A stretch of 60,795 nucleotides of DNA from a virus. Location: the IMG/VR virus record IMGVR_UViG_3300032053_000075, positions 1-60,795 of that record; one strand, given 5' to 3'. The position numbers and the translations under genes are program-made. Below, one piece after another: positions 6,252 to 13,513 of this stretch. Position 1 is the first letter of the stretch. Each line of letters opens with the position of its first letter. The notes beneath the pieces are model-generated. The model was not told where the DNA came from. It ran no database searches and worked only from the letters and a program-made list of their open reading frames with translations.

Positions 6252-6455
6252 ATGTGGAGAGGTTTCATTATTGAAAGTAAATCGTTCTGTAACTATCCGT
6301 ATTGCGGTAAGTGGCATTTCTGGTCAGGATTCCCGCGTGCATTCATAGTTTATCATTGGTACACGCTGTTGGATAAGGCGTGGCGGACACTGCGGAATTT
6401 GCGCCACTTCGTACAACAGCTAAAGCCCAAAACACGGCTTGACACTATAGGTTGA
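6252..6455 (+). CDS. Cassette 8 ORF, hypothetical aromatic-rich protein
   Basis: 67 residues from an ATG after GGAAAG. Rich in Trp, Phe and Tyr (SFCNYPYCGKWHFWSGF), with a possible CNYPYC metal pair. Last ORF of the array. Confidence 0.6.
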   Translation: MWRGFIIESKSFCNYPYCGKWHFWSGFPRAFIVYHWYTLLDKAWRTLRNLRHFVQQLKPKTRLDTIG

Positions 6456-6457
6456 GA
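6411..6457 (+). repeat. Possible terminal attC-like site 8 (weak)
   Basis: R'' GTACAAC (6411-6417), AAGCC/GGCTT pairing, and GTTGAGA (6451-6457). The L arms are shorter and the spacer does not follow the rule of the other seven sites, so this end is uncertain. Confidence 0.4.
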
Positions 6458-6474
6458 AATAATGGAGGAAGAAT

Positions 6475-6693
6475 ATGCAGGAGTATCTTGATGCTGTAGA
6501 TAAGGAAATTGAGTGGTGTAAAGCTAATATGGCCCCAAAGGGTATTGATCAGGACTCTTTCATTAAAGGTCTTGAGCAGGCAAAGTTTTTCATTCGTGAG
6601 GTTAGCAAGGCTAAGAGTCCTCTAAAAAGAAATTATTGGTACATGTTTGATAATCATACTTTGAAGCATTGCCAACAGACCCCGAAAAGTTGA
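6475..6693 (+). CDS. Hypothetical helical protein
   Basis: 72 residues from an ATG after GGAGGAAG. Helical N-terminus (MQEYLDAVDKEIEWCKANM). The last 15 codons may be frameshifted: the frame that continues in the next ORF reads EALPTDPEKLIKRVMELF across the same DNA. Confidence 0.6.
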   Translation: MQEYLDAVDKEIEWCKANMAPKGIDQDSFIKGLEQAKFFIREVSKAKSPLKRNYWYMFDNHTLKHCQQTPKS

Positions 6694-6704
6694 TTAAGAG
6701 AGTC

Positions 6705-6842
6705 ATGGAATTATTTGACGTTGACCCGTGGGGAGTGGTTTTTATTAACGGGACAGATGTTGCTTGTGGAAGAGGTAAAGATAAAAAAGAGGAATTCGTA
6801 GCTGCACTTGAGCGTTGGAGGAGAATGCTGTTAGATGCCTAA
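6705..6842 (+). CDS. Small hypothetical protein (45 aa)
   Basis: MELFDVDPWGVVFINGTD followed by a charged helix ending RWRRMLLDA. Its stop overlaps the next gene's start. The open frame extends upstream to 6654 without an ATG, so it could be the C-terminal part of a gene fused with 6475 by a frameshift. Confidence 0.5.
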   Translation: MELFDVDPWGVVFINGTDVACGRGKDKKEEFVAALERWRRMLLDA

Positions 6843-7077
6843 GCAGGAGTTTGAACGTCGCTATTTGCACATGAAAGCGGTGAGGTATACTCAGTGTGAG
6901 GTGAATGGTGTTCCTATACCAAAAGGTGAAAAGTATGGGGAGTTGCACATACCAAAGAAGATAAAACAGATAACAGAGTTTGATGGTAAGAAGTTCTGGC
7001 CGATATTTCGTTCTAAAGGATATAACTCAGTGTCTTATGTAAACTGCTTGTGTGCCTTTGAGAGAGAAAGAACGTAG
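6835..7077 (+). CDS. Hypothetical protein (80 aa)
   Basis: ATG overlaps the previous stop by 8 bases, with TTGGAGGAG upstream. Basic, beta-like sequence (CEVNGVPIPKGEKYGELHIP). No family recognised. Confidence 0.65.
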   Translation: MPKQEFERRYLHMKAVRYTQCEVNGVPIPKGEKYGELHIPKKIKQITEFDGKKFWPIFRSKGYNSVSYVNCLCAFERERT

Positions 7078-7080
7078 TAT

Positions 7081-7239
7081 ATGGGGTACGAGGATGACGA
7101 GAATTTTCTTCATGGGGCAGGTAAAGAGCCTGATATAAGAGAGAATGAAGACCAGGATGATGGTAGGTTAGAACATGAGAAGTGGAAGGTAGATCCTGAC
7201 ACAGAGAATCATGGTTATGTGTGGAAGGAGTTTCAATGA
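7081..7239 (+). CDS. Small acidic hypothetical protein (52 aa)
   Basis: Three bases after the previous stop an ATG opens 52 codons, very acidic (MGYEDDENFLHG, later ENEDQDDGRLEHEKW). Its stop overlaps the next ATG. Function unknown. Confidence 0.55.
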   Translation: MGYEDDENFLHGAGKEPDIRENEDQDDGRLEHEKWKVDPDTENHGYVWKEFQ

Positions 7240-7661
7240 GTGTTAAGACAGACCATCCAGTAGAGGGGTTACTGCCTTGTCCTTTTTGTGGCGGTACTCC
7301 TGAGATGTACGAGGAGCTTGACGATCTTGGTGATTTTCGAGTGCAGTGTGATTGTGGAGCTACGTGTGGTGGGTTGGTTTACTCTGAGAAGGAAGCGGTA
7401 GAGTATTGGAATAGAAGAGTTCGTTTAGTAGTTTCACCTTCACTTGTTTCTGATGTTGAAGCTGTTGTTAAGACAAAGATTTTTGATATGCAAAAGCAGA
7501 TTAACTATTCTGAGTATGAGTTACCAGAGAAGTTTTATGTTAAGTTCAAAGCTAAGTGGGTAGAACTTAAAGATGCTGTAGACCATCTTTTGCGTCTTTT
7601 TGTAGTTGTTGCTGACAGAGAGACAATGGATGATTTGTTGAAGGTAGTGGGTGAGAAATGA
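7236..7661 (+). CDS. Lar-like zinc-ribbon protein with helical extension
   Basis: LLPCPFCGG, then VQCDCGATCGG and EYWNRRV reproduce the Lar-family core at residues 10-60. An 80-residue helical C-terminal extension follows that the gene at 3693 lacks. Start 7236 is chosen because AAGGAG sits 6 bases upstream and gives the usual overlap with the preceding stop. An anti-restriction role is possible from the family but unproven. Confidence 0.75.
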   Translation: MSVKTDHPVEGLLPCPFCGGTPEMYEELDDLGDFRVQCDCGATCGGLVYSEKEAVEYWNRRVRLVVSPSLVSDVEAVVKTKIFDMQKQINYSEYELPEKFYVKFKAKWVELKDAVDHLLRLFVVVADRETMDDLLKVVGEK

Positions 7662-7945
7662 CTACAAACGCGCCACGATCCTTACCGTCACCAGAGAAAT
7701 TGGAGCGAATGAAGAAAGTTCCGGCACCTCCTCCACCACCTCCAGTTCGTCCAAGAGGTGAGATCATAGTGGAAGGAGAGGTGTGTGCGAAGCCAAAGAA
7801 GACTTGTCAGTGGATATACGACTCTACAACAGACTCTTATGATACTGAGTGTGGGGATAAGTGGTGTTTTTCTGAAGGTACAGCAACAGATAACGGTGTA
7901 AAATTCTGTCCTATGTGCGGAAAGCAGAGAGTGGGATCAAAGTAA
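7658..7945 (+). CDS. Proline-rich zinc-ribbon protein
   Basis: ATGA overlap with the preceding gene. The N-terminus has a polyproline run (residues 23-30). The C-terminal half carries CGDKWCF and a CPMCGK knuckle, a pattern common in phage Cys-rich proteins. Function unknown. Confidence 0.65.
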   Translation: MTTNAPRSLPSPEKLERMKKVPAPPPPPPVRPRGEIIVEGEVCAKPKKTCQWIYDSTTDSYDTECGDKWCFSEGTATDNGVKFCPMCGKQRVGSK

Positions 7946-7955
7946 GGGGATTTCT

Positions 7956-8210
7956 ATGATAGAAGTACGATTTGATCTTAATTGTGGTGCTTTAACGTGC
8001 GCCAGTGAGTCTAATAAGTTTTGTAAATTTTTTGGAACTAAGACTTTTGGACAGGTTCCTGTGTGCCGACTTTTCCCTTCTGAAGAAAAATCTTACACCG
8101 AGTTGAGGCAGTTAAATGGGTGGTCAATAAGATGTGACGCTTGTTTGGATGCTGAGAAAGATGTAGAGGATTTTAAGTTATGTAATGTTCTGTCTTGTGG
8201 TGTAAGGTAG
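7956..8210 (+). CDS. Cys-rich hypothetical protein
   Basis: 84 residues with nine Cys spread as C-x(4)-C, C-x(6)-C, C-x2-C and C-x(5)-C, suggesting more than one metal site. Preceded by AAGGGG. Function unknown. Confidence 0.6.
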   Translation: MIEVRFDLNCGALTCASESNKFCKFFGTKTFGQVPVCRLFPSEEKSYTELRQLNGWSIRCDACLDAEKDVEDFKLCNVLSCGVR

Positions 8211-8219
8211 AGTTGTGTT

Positions 8220-8459
8220 ATGTCAAGGATTGATGAGATAGTAAGTAAAGGACATAAGTACATAGACAAGTATTACACAGAAGAAACCAAAATACAGAGC
8301 AAAAGACGATATACTTCTATGAGGCGGTGTCAGTGGGAAGGGTGTACTGTTGAATTTCGTGTTGTACGAAGGAAGAAATATTGCCTTGACCATTCGTTGA
8401 TGAAGCCAGATAAGAATAAGGAAGGAAAGAACGGTGGTTATAGGAACGAAAATATCTAA
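8220..8459 (+). CDS. Small basic zinc-finger-like protein
   Basis: 79 residues with CQWEGCTVEFRVVRRKKYC then H, a C2CH-type arrangement, on a basic background. This could bind nucleic acid. Function unknown. Confidence 0.6.
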   Translation: MSRIDEIVSKGHKYIDKYYTEETKIQSKRRYTSMRRCQWEGCTVEFRVVRRKKYCLDHSLMKPDKNKEGKNGGYRNENI

Positions 8460-8721
8460 GAACTATGCTTGGGAGCTTGCGTTTTTCTATGTTATTCGTA
8501 AGTTTAAGGATGGGATCAATTTTGTAAACTTTGAATCTCAGATTGATCTTTACAAAAGTGACCATAATCCTCATATATCCGCACGTTTGATTGTCCTGAA
8601 TGTTCTTGTCTTCGAGTTTGGTATCTATAACGTCAATCATGTTGATAAGCCAGACACAAGAGAGTTTGTGGTTCAATGTCCTAAGTGTAATGGTAACTTG
8701 AGCGTAAGAGTGGAGAAGTAA
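8434..8721 (+). CDS. Hypothetical protein with C-terminal zinc knuckle
   Basis: GTG start after GGAAAGAAC, overlapping the previous gene. Hydrophobic beta-rich centre (ARLIVLNVLVFEFGIY) and a terminal CPKCNG. Only half a zinc ribbon is present, so it may dimerise around the metal or pair with another protein. Confidence 0.55.
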   Translation: MVIGTKISKNYAWELAFFYVIRKFKDGINFVNFESQIDLYKSDHNPHISARLIVLNVLVFEFGIYNVNHVDKPDTREFVVQCPKCNGNLSVRVEK

Positions 8722-8723
8722 TT

Positions 8724-8924
8724 ATGCCTGACAATACTTTCAAGTGTTGTGTCTGCGGAGGTACTTTTGAAAAAGCGTGGTCTGACGAAGAGGCGATTGC
8801 CGAGATGAAGCAAGAATTTGATAAGCCTGTAGAGGAGTGTGACGTGGTGTGTGATGATTGTTATGAGAAGTTAATGCAGGGTAAGCAAGAGAAGATGAAG
8901 GTGTTACTTTCAGAAATCAATTAA
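8724..8924 (+). CDS. Small zinc-ribbon protein
   Basis: 66 residues; FKCCVCGG and CDVVCDDCYEKL form a C4 ribbon around a helix. The spacing resembles phage proteins that pair CxxCG with CxxCy. Function unknown. Confidence 0.7.
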   Translation: MPDNTFKCCVCGGTFEKAWSDEEAIAEMKQEFDKPVEECDVVCDDCYEKLMQGKQEKMKVLLSEIN

Positions 8925-8939
8925 ACACAGGAGAAACTT

Positions 8940-9692
8940 ATGGCAGTAAAAGCTCTTCTTAGAGATATGTATGAAGACGATGTTAAGGATAATGAGATTA
9001 AAGAGAGCATAAACGATGCGAACTTGTTCAAGTGTGTGTTTATGGCGGGGGGACCGGGCAGTGGCAAGAGCTTCTACTCTAAGAAAATGTTTGCTGGATT
9101 TGCTAATTTTGTAAATTCTGATGTTGTATTTGAGAGAAACTTGAAAAAAGAGAATCTTCCGTTTGACATAGACCCTTCAAACAAAGAGATTCATGCAAAG
9201 CAGTTGTCAGCAAGGGAGGCTGCGAAGCGTCTTACTGATACTCGTATGGGTTATTGGGTGAATGGTATGTTACCTTTGGTGATTGACGGTACTGGTAAGG
9301 ATTTAGCGAAGATTACAAAGCAGAAAGAGACTATGGAGAGGATAGGGTATGATACATACATGGTTTTTGTAAATACCTCTTTGGAGGTAGCTATTGAGCG
9401 TAATGAAGAAAGGGAGAGAAGTGTTCCAGAGGATTTTGTAAAACAGGCATGGAATCAGGTTCAGGGAAATATAGGAGGATTTCAGACGTTGTTTGGAGGG
9501 GAAAACTTTTTGATTGTAGATAATAGTAAGAAATTGGATGGTAAAGAGCAGCAGAGGGTTGATATAGAGATGACTAAGGTTGCTTTCAAGTTTATAAAGT
9601 CACCCTTGAGAAACGTAATAGGAAAGAGGATACTTGAGTTGCTTGCTAAGAGTGGGAAGCTGTATTTGTCGGATATTGCTGGAATGGTATAG
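8940..9692 (+). CDS. P-loop kinase (zeta toxin / polynucleotide kinase-like) with head-type N-terminal tag
   Basis: 250 residues. Walker A GGPGSGKS is at residues 37-44 after a hydrophobic strand, followed by PLVIDGTGKDL and MVFVNTSLEVAIERNEER, the layout of zeta-toxin/PNK-type AAA-like kinases that phosphorylate nucleotides or nucleic-acid ends. Before the kinase domain the protein carries ALLRDMYEDD, the same short peptide found in the putative head proteins at 24745-32876. By comparison with those it may be packaged in the virion; this is inference. Start supported by AGGAGA. Confidence 0.75.
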   Translation: MAVKALLRDMYEDDVKDNEIKESINDANLFKCVFMAGGPGSGKSFYSKKMFAGFANFVNSDVVFERNLKKENLPFDIDPSNKEIHAKQLSAREAAKRLTDTRMGYWVNGMLPLVIDGTGKDLAKITKQKETMERIGYDTYMVFVNTSLEVAIERNEERERSVPEDFVKQAWNQVQGNIGGFQTLFGGENFLIVDNSKKLDGKEQQRVDIEMTKVAFKFIKSPLRNVIGKRILELLAKSGKLYLSDIAGMV

Positions 9693-9707
9693 TGATTGGA
9701 GGAGAGT

Positions 9708-10162
9708 ATGAGAATAAGTTTGTCTGATTGTATAGTTGATGTTGCACGTTGGCTTGTTTTTTCATGGAAGAACAGAGATAAGGGACAGGAAGTTATAGAG
9801 AAGAAAGTAAGTGATGTGGAATTGTCTTCTTTTTTGAATACGGTAAATCTTGTGCGGCCTTCACCCGTTAATCAGCGGGATCAGAGAGAGCAACAAGAGA
9901 AAATTGTCGGGGATGTAGTTTCTTTGACGCAGATTATCAATTCGGATCTTACGACGGATAGTGACTTGGTAAGGGAGTTGATCTTACGACGGATAGTGAC
10001 TTGGTAAGGGAGTTGAGTTTACACATGATAAGACTTATGACAATGTACTTTAATTTGACAGGGGAGAAGTTAAAGGTAGATTTGTTAGAAAGAACGCTTA
10101 CTTACGAGTTCCCTGATGGAACTAAGAGTTGTTGTTCTACGAAAACTGAAAAAAGAAAGTAG
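9708..10162 (+). pseudogene. Hypothetical gene frameshifted by a 35-bp tandem duplication
   Basis: ATG 9708 follows GGAGGAG. The frame stops at 10007, within the second copy of a 35-bp duplication. If one copy is removed, the original frame continues ELSLHMIRLMTMYFNLTGEK to a TAG at 10160-10162, giving a 139-residue protein. 35 is not a multiple of three, so the duplication is the cause of the break. The truncated product would be 99 residues. Function unknown; starts MRISLSDCIVDVARWLVFSW. Confidence 0.75.
9945..10014 (+). repeat. Perfect 35-bp tandem duplication
   Basis: Copies at 9945-9979 and 9980-10014, beginning GATCTTACGACGG and ending GGGAGTT, are identical, so the event is recent or an assembly artefact. 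Confidence 0.95.
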
Positions 10163-10165
10163 TGT

Positions 10166-10266
10166 AGCCCGTAGGGTTTGATCTACTGGAAGCCGGTTGC
10201 CGTAAGGTTCTGGTACGAGTTTAGTGGGGACTCGTTTTTCCTTCCAGTTATCCTACGGGCTTTTTT
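10166..10266 (+). ncRNA. Multi-stem structured RNA ending in an intrinsic terminator
   Basis: The outer stem AGCCCGTAGG (10166-10175) pairs perfectly with CCTACGGGCT (10252-10261) and is followed by a T-run. Inside it ACTGGAAG (10185-10192) pairs with CTTCCAGT (10241-10248). That second stem encloses two hairpins: CCGG...CTGG with a GTAA (GNRA-type) loop, and ACGAGT/ACTCGT (10215-10235) with a 9-base loop. A plain terminator needs only the outer stem, so the nested three-way-junction layout suggests a discrete RNA or a structured leader for the gene at 10285. Family unknown. Confidence 0.7.
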
Positions 10267-10284
10267 AATTACAGGAGGTGTCTA

Positions 10285-10551
10285 TTGAGGATTATCGTTG
10301 ACGTTGCTGAAGATTTGATTGATCATTGGGGATCTTTCTTACTTACCCCGGATATTTCAGACCCAAAGGATAAGAAGTGTGATGTGGCTCTTGTAGGGTT
10401 TAAGTACAGGGTTCCTAAAGATCCAGAGAATCATTATACATTTGTTGTAAGGTCATTTCACGACAACGAAGTTCCACCTGAGTATGCTTTAAGTAGTAAA
10501 GATGCTTCTTCGACTTTGAAGTTTCATAAAAGCAAGAGAGGTAGGAAGTAA
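10285..10551 (+). CDS. Hypothetical protein (88 aa)
   Basis: A TTG start after ACAGGAGG, immediately downstream of the structured RNA. Beta-rich (VALVGFKYRVPKDPENHYTF) with a basic Lys/Arg C-terminus. No family recognised. Confidence 0.6.
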   Translation: MRIIVDVAEDLIDHWGSFLLTPDISDPKDKKCDVALVGFKYRVPKDPENHYTFVVRSFHDNEVPPEYALSSKDASSTLKFHKSKRGRK

Positions 10552-10555
10552 GATT

Positions 10556-10780
10556 ATGCATACGTGGATAAAGGTAGAGGGTTGGTTGCCAGATGATAAT
10601 GTGTGGGTACTTGGATTATGTGAGGTTGGACTTCCAGAACACCGACAGAAGGTTGTTTTTCAGGTCAAGTATCAAAAAGAGGTTGGGTGGTCGGATTGGT
10701 GCGGGGACCGCGAAGACGATTCTTCATGGAAGGTCACGCATTGGATGTCTATTCCATCAACCATAGATTTCCATACATGA
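10556..10780 (+). CDS. DUF551-like protein
   Basis: 74 residues beginning WIKVEGWLPDDNVWVL and ending VTHWMSIPS, the two hallmarks of DUF551 (W-x-LP...V, then THWMxLP). Small phage protein of unknown function, related to cassette 5. Ends in an ATGA overlap with the next gene. Confidence 0.8.
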   Translation: MHTWIKVEGWLPDDNVWVLGLCEVGLPEHRQKVVFQVKYQKEVGWSDWCGDREDDSSWKVTHWMSIPSTIDFHT

Positions 10781-11358
10781 TCAATATTTTTTACAACCTG
10801 TATGTTGATCCTGACCCTGTTCGTGACGCAGAGTTGGTTTATTCTTACCAACAAACTCAGGTTGGTCTTCCAGATATTGCTTCAATACAGTTGATAGACG
10901 GAAGACCTACTTTTAGGGAGTATTTTGACTTGATAAAAGAGGTTTCTCTCCCAAACGATATAAATGTAATAATAAATTCAGATTGCTGGCTTGAACACAG
11001 TTCTTTGCCTTACATTTTTAACATCACTTATGATGAGGTTTGGTGTGTTTCGAGAAGGGATGTTTTGAGTGTTGTTCCATTTATTGCTGGTGATATTATG
11101 ACGGACAGGCAGGATTGTTGGATTTTCAGAGGGAATTTTTTGAAGGATGAGAAGAATTTGTTTTGTGACTTTACTCAAGGGATATTTGGGTGTGATCTAA
11201 GACTTGCTTATGAGTTTGTAAAGGTCGGGTATACTGTAAAGAACCCTTGTGATAAAGTGCTGTTGTATCATTACCATTTGTCGAACCTACGAAGATATTC
11301 TTTGATAGGACCGGAAAGAATACCCGCACCTTACCACAGGATTCCGTACATACGATGA
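10777..11358 (+). CDS. Glycosyltransferase-like protein
   Basis: 193 residues from ATG 10777 (ATGA overlap; an upstream in-frame ATG would bury most of the DUF551 gene). INIFYNLYVDPDPVRDAELV at the start and NDINVIINSDCWLE around residues 75-90 match the Rossmann-like half of small phage GT-A-type proteins. The next gene is a clear glycosyltransferase, supporting a pair that modifies a surface or DNA sugar. Acceptor unknown. Confidence 0.5.
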   Translation: MINIFYNLYVDPDPVRDAELVYSYQQTQVGLPDIASIQLIDGRPTFREYFDLIKEVSLPNDINVIINSDCWLEHSSLPYIFNITYDEVWCVSRRDVLSVVPFIAGDIMTDRQDCWIFRGNFLKDEKNLFCDFTQGIFGCDLRLAYEFVKVGYTVKNPCDKVLLYHYHLSNLRRYSLIGPERIPAPYHRIPYIR

Positions 11359-12011
11359 AAATTGCTGTTTTGACGATGCATACACATGAGATTAGTGATT
11401 ACGCATTGCAGACTCTTGGGAATAAGTTTGAGTATTGTGAAAGGAATAAATATAAACTAATATCTGTCGGTAGTAGTGTAGTTACCGATAGACCTTTGGT
11501 TTGGAGTAAAATACGACTTATACAAACTTATACCCCAATATACGATGGTATAGTGTGGATTGACGCTGATGCGGTGATTGTTGATATGGGTATGAGGTTG
11601 GAGCAGTTTTTTGAAAATGATTTTGTTATTACAAGAGATCGTGATAGTAGAGTAAGGGCTGATAATGGCAGTGTTAATGCAGGGGTTTTCTTTGTAAAGA
11701 GTTGTTCTTGGTCAGAGTCTTTTTTGAGGGATGTTTATGGGAAGGTTGGTTATTCTGATCCATGTAAGTTAAGATGTCCGGGTTGTTCTTACTTACATGA
11801 TGGCTGTGAGCAGAGAGCCATAGACTTTTTTTGTAATCAAGAAGAAAATAAGAGTCATGTTTGTGTGTGGAAGAACGATATTTTTAATAAACATTCAAGG
11901 GATTATGATGGTGATGTTTTGGATAATGCTTTCATAATTCATCCTTACGGGATACAAGGAGAAGCCAAGAAGGAGTTGTTAGAGAAGTTTCTTGGACTTG
12001 TCAAAAGGTAA
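11355..12011 (+). CDS. GT-A glycosyltransferase (GMA12/MNN10-like)
   Basis: 218 residues. A Rossmann start (MKIAVLTMHTHEI) leads to WSKIRLIQTY and the metal-binding DADA within IVWIDADAVIVDM at residues 67-77. NAGVFFVKSCSWS and a CEQRAIDFF segment follow; these are typical of the family that transfers galactosyl-type residues from UDP-sugars. ATGA overlap with the preceding gene indicates a joint role. Confidence 0.8.
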   Translation: MKIAVLTMHTHEISDYALQTLGNKFEYCERNKYKLISVGSSVVTDRPLVWSKIRLIQTYTPIYDGIVWIDADAVIVDMGMRLEQFFENDFVITRDRDSRVRADNGSVNAGVFFVKSCSWSESFLRDVYGKVGYSDPCKLRCPGCSYLHDGCEQRAIDFFCNQEENKSHVCVWKNDIFNKHSRDYDGDVLDNAFIIHPYGIQGEAKKELLEKFLGLVKR

Positions 12012-12022
12012 CAGGAGGATTT

Positions 12023-12859
12023 ATGGATAGTTTTGCAAAGTCGTGGATGTATGCAGAGGCAGCAAGTCATGGGATGCACGAGCGTCCTCCTATTGACAAG
12101 TTTCCAGAATTTGAAAATTCAATCTACACGGCGTTGGAGAATGATAAAGATTTTGCATACATAGCGGAGTTTCCAGATAAGATAGTTTTCTCTTTTCGAG
12201 GAACAAAGGATCTTGCTGCGTGGATAGGTGATTTTGATGCGTTCCCTCTACAAGATCCAAGTCCAGAGAAATATTTGGTGTATGTTGGTGATGGTAGTAC
12301 GAAGGCTGGCTATATTCACTGTGATTTTTACAAGTCTTGGCTGTACTATAAGCAGACCTTTCAAGAGTATCTTCAAAAATATGCTTATGATAAGACGCAC
12401 ATGATGGCAGACAAGAAGACACGTCTTGGGGAGATTTGGAGAGAAAATAATCTTCCTCCAATTCTCGATACTGGACATTCGCGGGGTGGAGCACTTACTA
12501 TTTTGTCAGCAAGGGATAAGGCTAAGAATCTGGGACTTCCTTGTGTTTGTGTAGCTCATGGTGCTCCTCGTGTTGGTACTAAGGAATTTTGTGATGAAGT
12601 AGACGGTCTTCCCATAAACTACATCAATATTCATCATGGGTATGAGTTTACACAGTATCTTCCACCAGAGTTTGCAGGGTTTCAACATGCTGGCAAGCCT
12701 ATGAAACTTGAGGAGCCTTTTTTTCATATTATGTTTAACAAGATTAAGGATCATTTTTACAGTACAACAACTGATGCTTGGATAAAGTATTGTAAGTCAA
12801 TCAAGGATGGTGAGGGTGTGCATTTTATGGGGATTGTGAGAAGTCGGGTGACGGTATGA
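12023..12859 (+). CDS. Class-3 lipase-like alpha/beta hydrolase
   Basis: 278 residues. FSFRGT (57-61) supplies the oxyanion region, and GHSRGGA places the nucleophile Ser at 153. APRVGTKEFCD continues the Lipase_3 pattern, with a later D and a C-terminal His (FFHIMFN region) as candidates for the triad. The usual nucleophile elbow is GHSLGG; Arg replaces Leu here. No signal peptide, so it acts in the cytosol or virion. Substrate unknown. Confidence 0.8.
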   Translation: MDSFAKSWMYAEAASHGMHERPPIDKFPEFENSIYTALENDKDFAYIAEFPDKIVFSFRGTKDLAAWIGDFDAFPLQDPSPEKYLVYVGDGSTKAGYIHCDFYKSWLYYKQTFQEYLQKYAYDKTHMMADKKTRLGEIWRENNLPPILDTGHSRGGALTILSARDKAKNLGLPCVCVAHGAPRVGTKEFCDEVDGLPINYINIHHGYEFTQYLPPEFAGFQHAGKPMKLEEPFFHIMFNKIKDHFYSTTTDAWIKYCKSIKDGEGVHFMGIVRSRVTV

Positions 12860-13065
12860 CATCGACTGCGTGTTTTTGTGACGAGTTTTGTGGTTATGTG
12901 TCACCTGAAGAGAGTGGCAGAGAGAGGTTTCCAAAGAACAAGAGTCTTCATATTTGTTTGAAATATGGTAAGCCTGTAAGTCACGGAACATACTACCCTA
13001 AATTGGTAAGATTACCGGAGTGCTCTTATGTATGTCAAAAAACTGAGAAGGAGGTGGTCTCTTGA
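12856..13065 (+). CDS. Small Cys-rich protein
   Basis: ATGA overlap with the lipase gene. Cys cluster CFCDEFCGY at the N-terminus, a lone C in the middle and CSYVC at the end, likely a zinc site. Function unknown. Confidence 0.55.
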   Translation: MTSTACFCDEFCGYVSPEESGRERFPKNKSLHICLKYGKPVSHGTYYPKLVRLPECSYVCQKTEKEVVS

Positions 13066-13423
13066 TGTTTTGGATAGGAGTGGTGTTTGGACTACAATCT
13101 ACCGTTCGGCATCTGAGCGGGGATGTGAAGAGTGTGTGGCGAGGGCAAAGATTTTCAAATGGAGTTCTGCACAAAAAGACCTTTGTTTTCGGGTGTATGA
13201 CAGGCATGGTAGGTTGATACGTTGTGGGGAGATGGATGAGAAGCAATTGCATCCGGTTAGAAAAGTTCCTATGATCCGTTGGACAGACGGGGATATGAAG
13301 TTGCGGTCTGGCGAGGCTTGGGTTCCAAGAGTCAGGGAAACACTTGACTCTGAGGTGTCTACTAAGAAGTTTGTAAAGGCGGGTGGGATTCCGTGGGTGG
13401 GAAAAAAGAGAGTTTATGAGTAA
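13028..13423 (+). CDS. Basic hypothetical protein (131 aa)
   Basis: Overlaps the end of the previous gene by 38 bases. Arg/Lys-rich N-terminus (MYVKKLRRRWSLDVLDR) and C-terminus (GGIPWVGKKRVYE). No recognised motif; last gene before the tRNA cluster. Confidence 0.55.
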   Translation: MYVKKLRRRWSLDVLDRSGVWTTIYRSASERGCEECVARAKIFKWSSAQKDLCFRVYDRHGRLIRCGEMDEKQLHPVRKVPMIRWTDGDMKLRSGEAWVPRVRETLDSEVSTKKFVKAGGIPWVGKKRVYE

Positions 13424-13428
13424 TACTT

Positions 13429-13508
13429 GCGGGTGTGATGGAATTGGTAGACATCTCAGATTCAAAATCTGATGCGAAAGCGTGGGGGTTCGAGTCCCTT
13501 CACCCGTA
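13429..13508 (+). tRNA. tRNA-Leu (CAA)
   Basis: Acceptor arm GCGGGTG/CACCCGT, D-loop TTGGTAGA, anticodon stem TCAGA/TCTGA with loop TTCAAAA (anticodon CAA, codon UUG), a short variable arm and T-loop GTTCGAGTC. CCA is not encoded. A long-looking ORF over this tRNA pair is a shadow. Confidence 0.92.
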
Positions 13509-13513
13509 TTTTT

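Larger units (their letters stand above)
4182..6457 (+). mobile_element. Integron-type gene-cassette array (eight cassettes)
   Basis: Eight units each consist of a junction GTTG(K)..., a short leader, one small ORF and an imperfect inverted repeat ending at the next GTTG. The repeats have attC architecture: R'' (xxxCAAC), a one-base A spacer, L'', a variable loop, L', a 4-5 base spacer usually ending AC, and R' (GTTGxxx). L''/L' sequences differ between sites but each pair is complementary, usually with one or two unpaired bases. Base composition is more G+C-rich than the flanks. No integron integrase or attI is recognisable in the window, so acquisition in trans or from a host integron is inferred. 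Confidence 0.8.

Noticed and set aside
4182-6457. Attenuator or terminator hairpins between small genes
   Set aside because: The paired arms are up to 110 bases apart with coding sequence in the loop, lack T-runs, and always end at GTTG, which fits recombination sites better.
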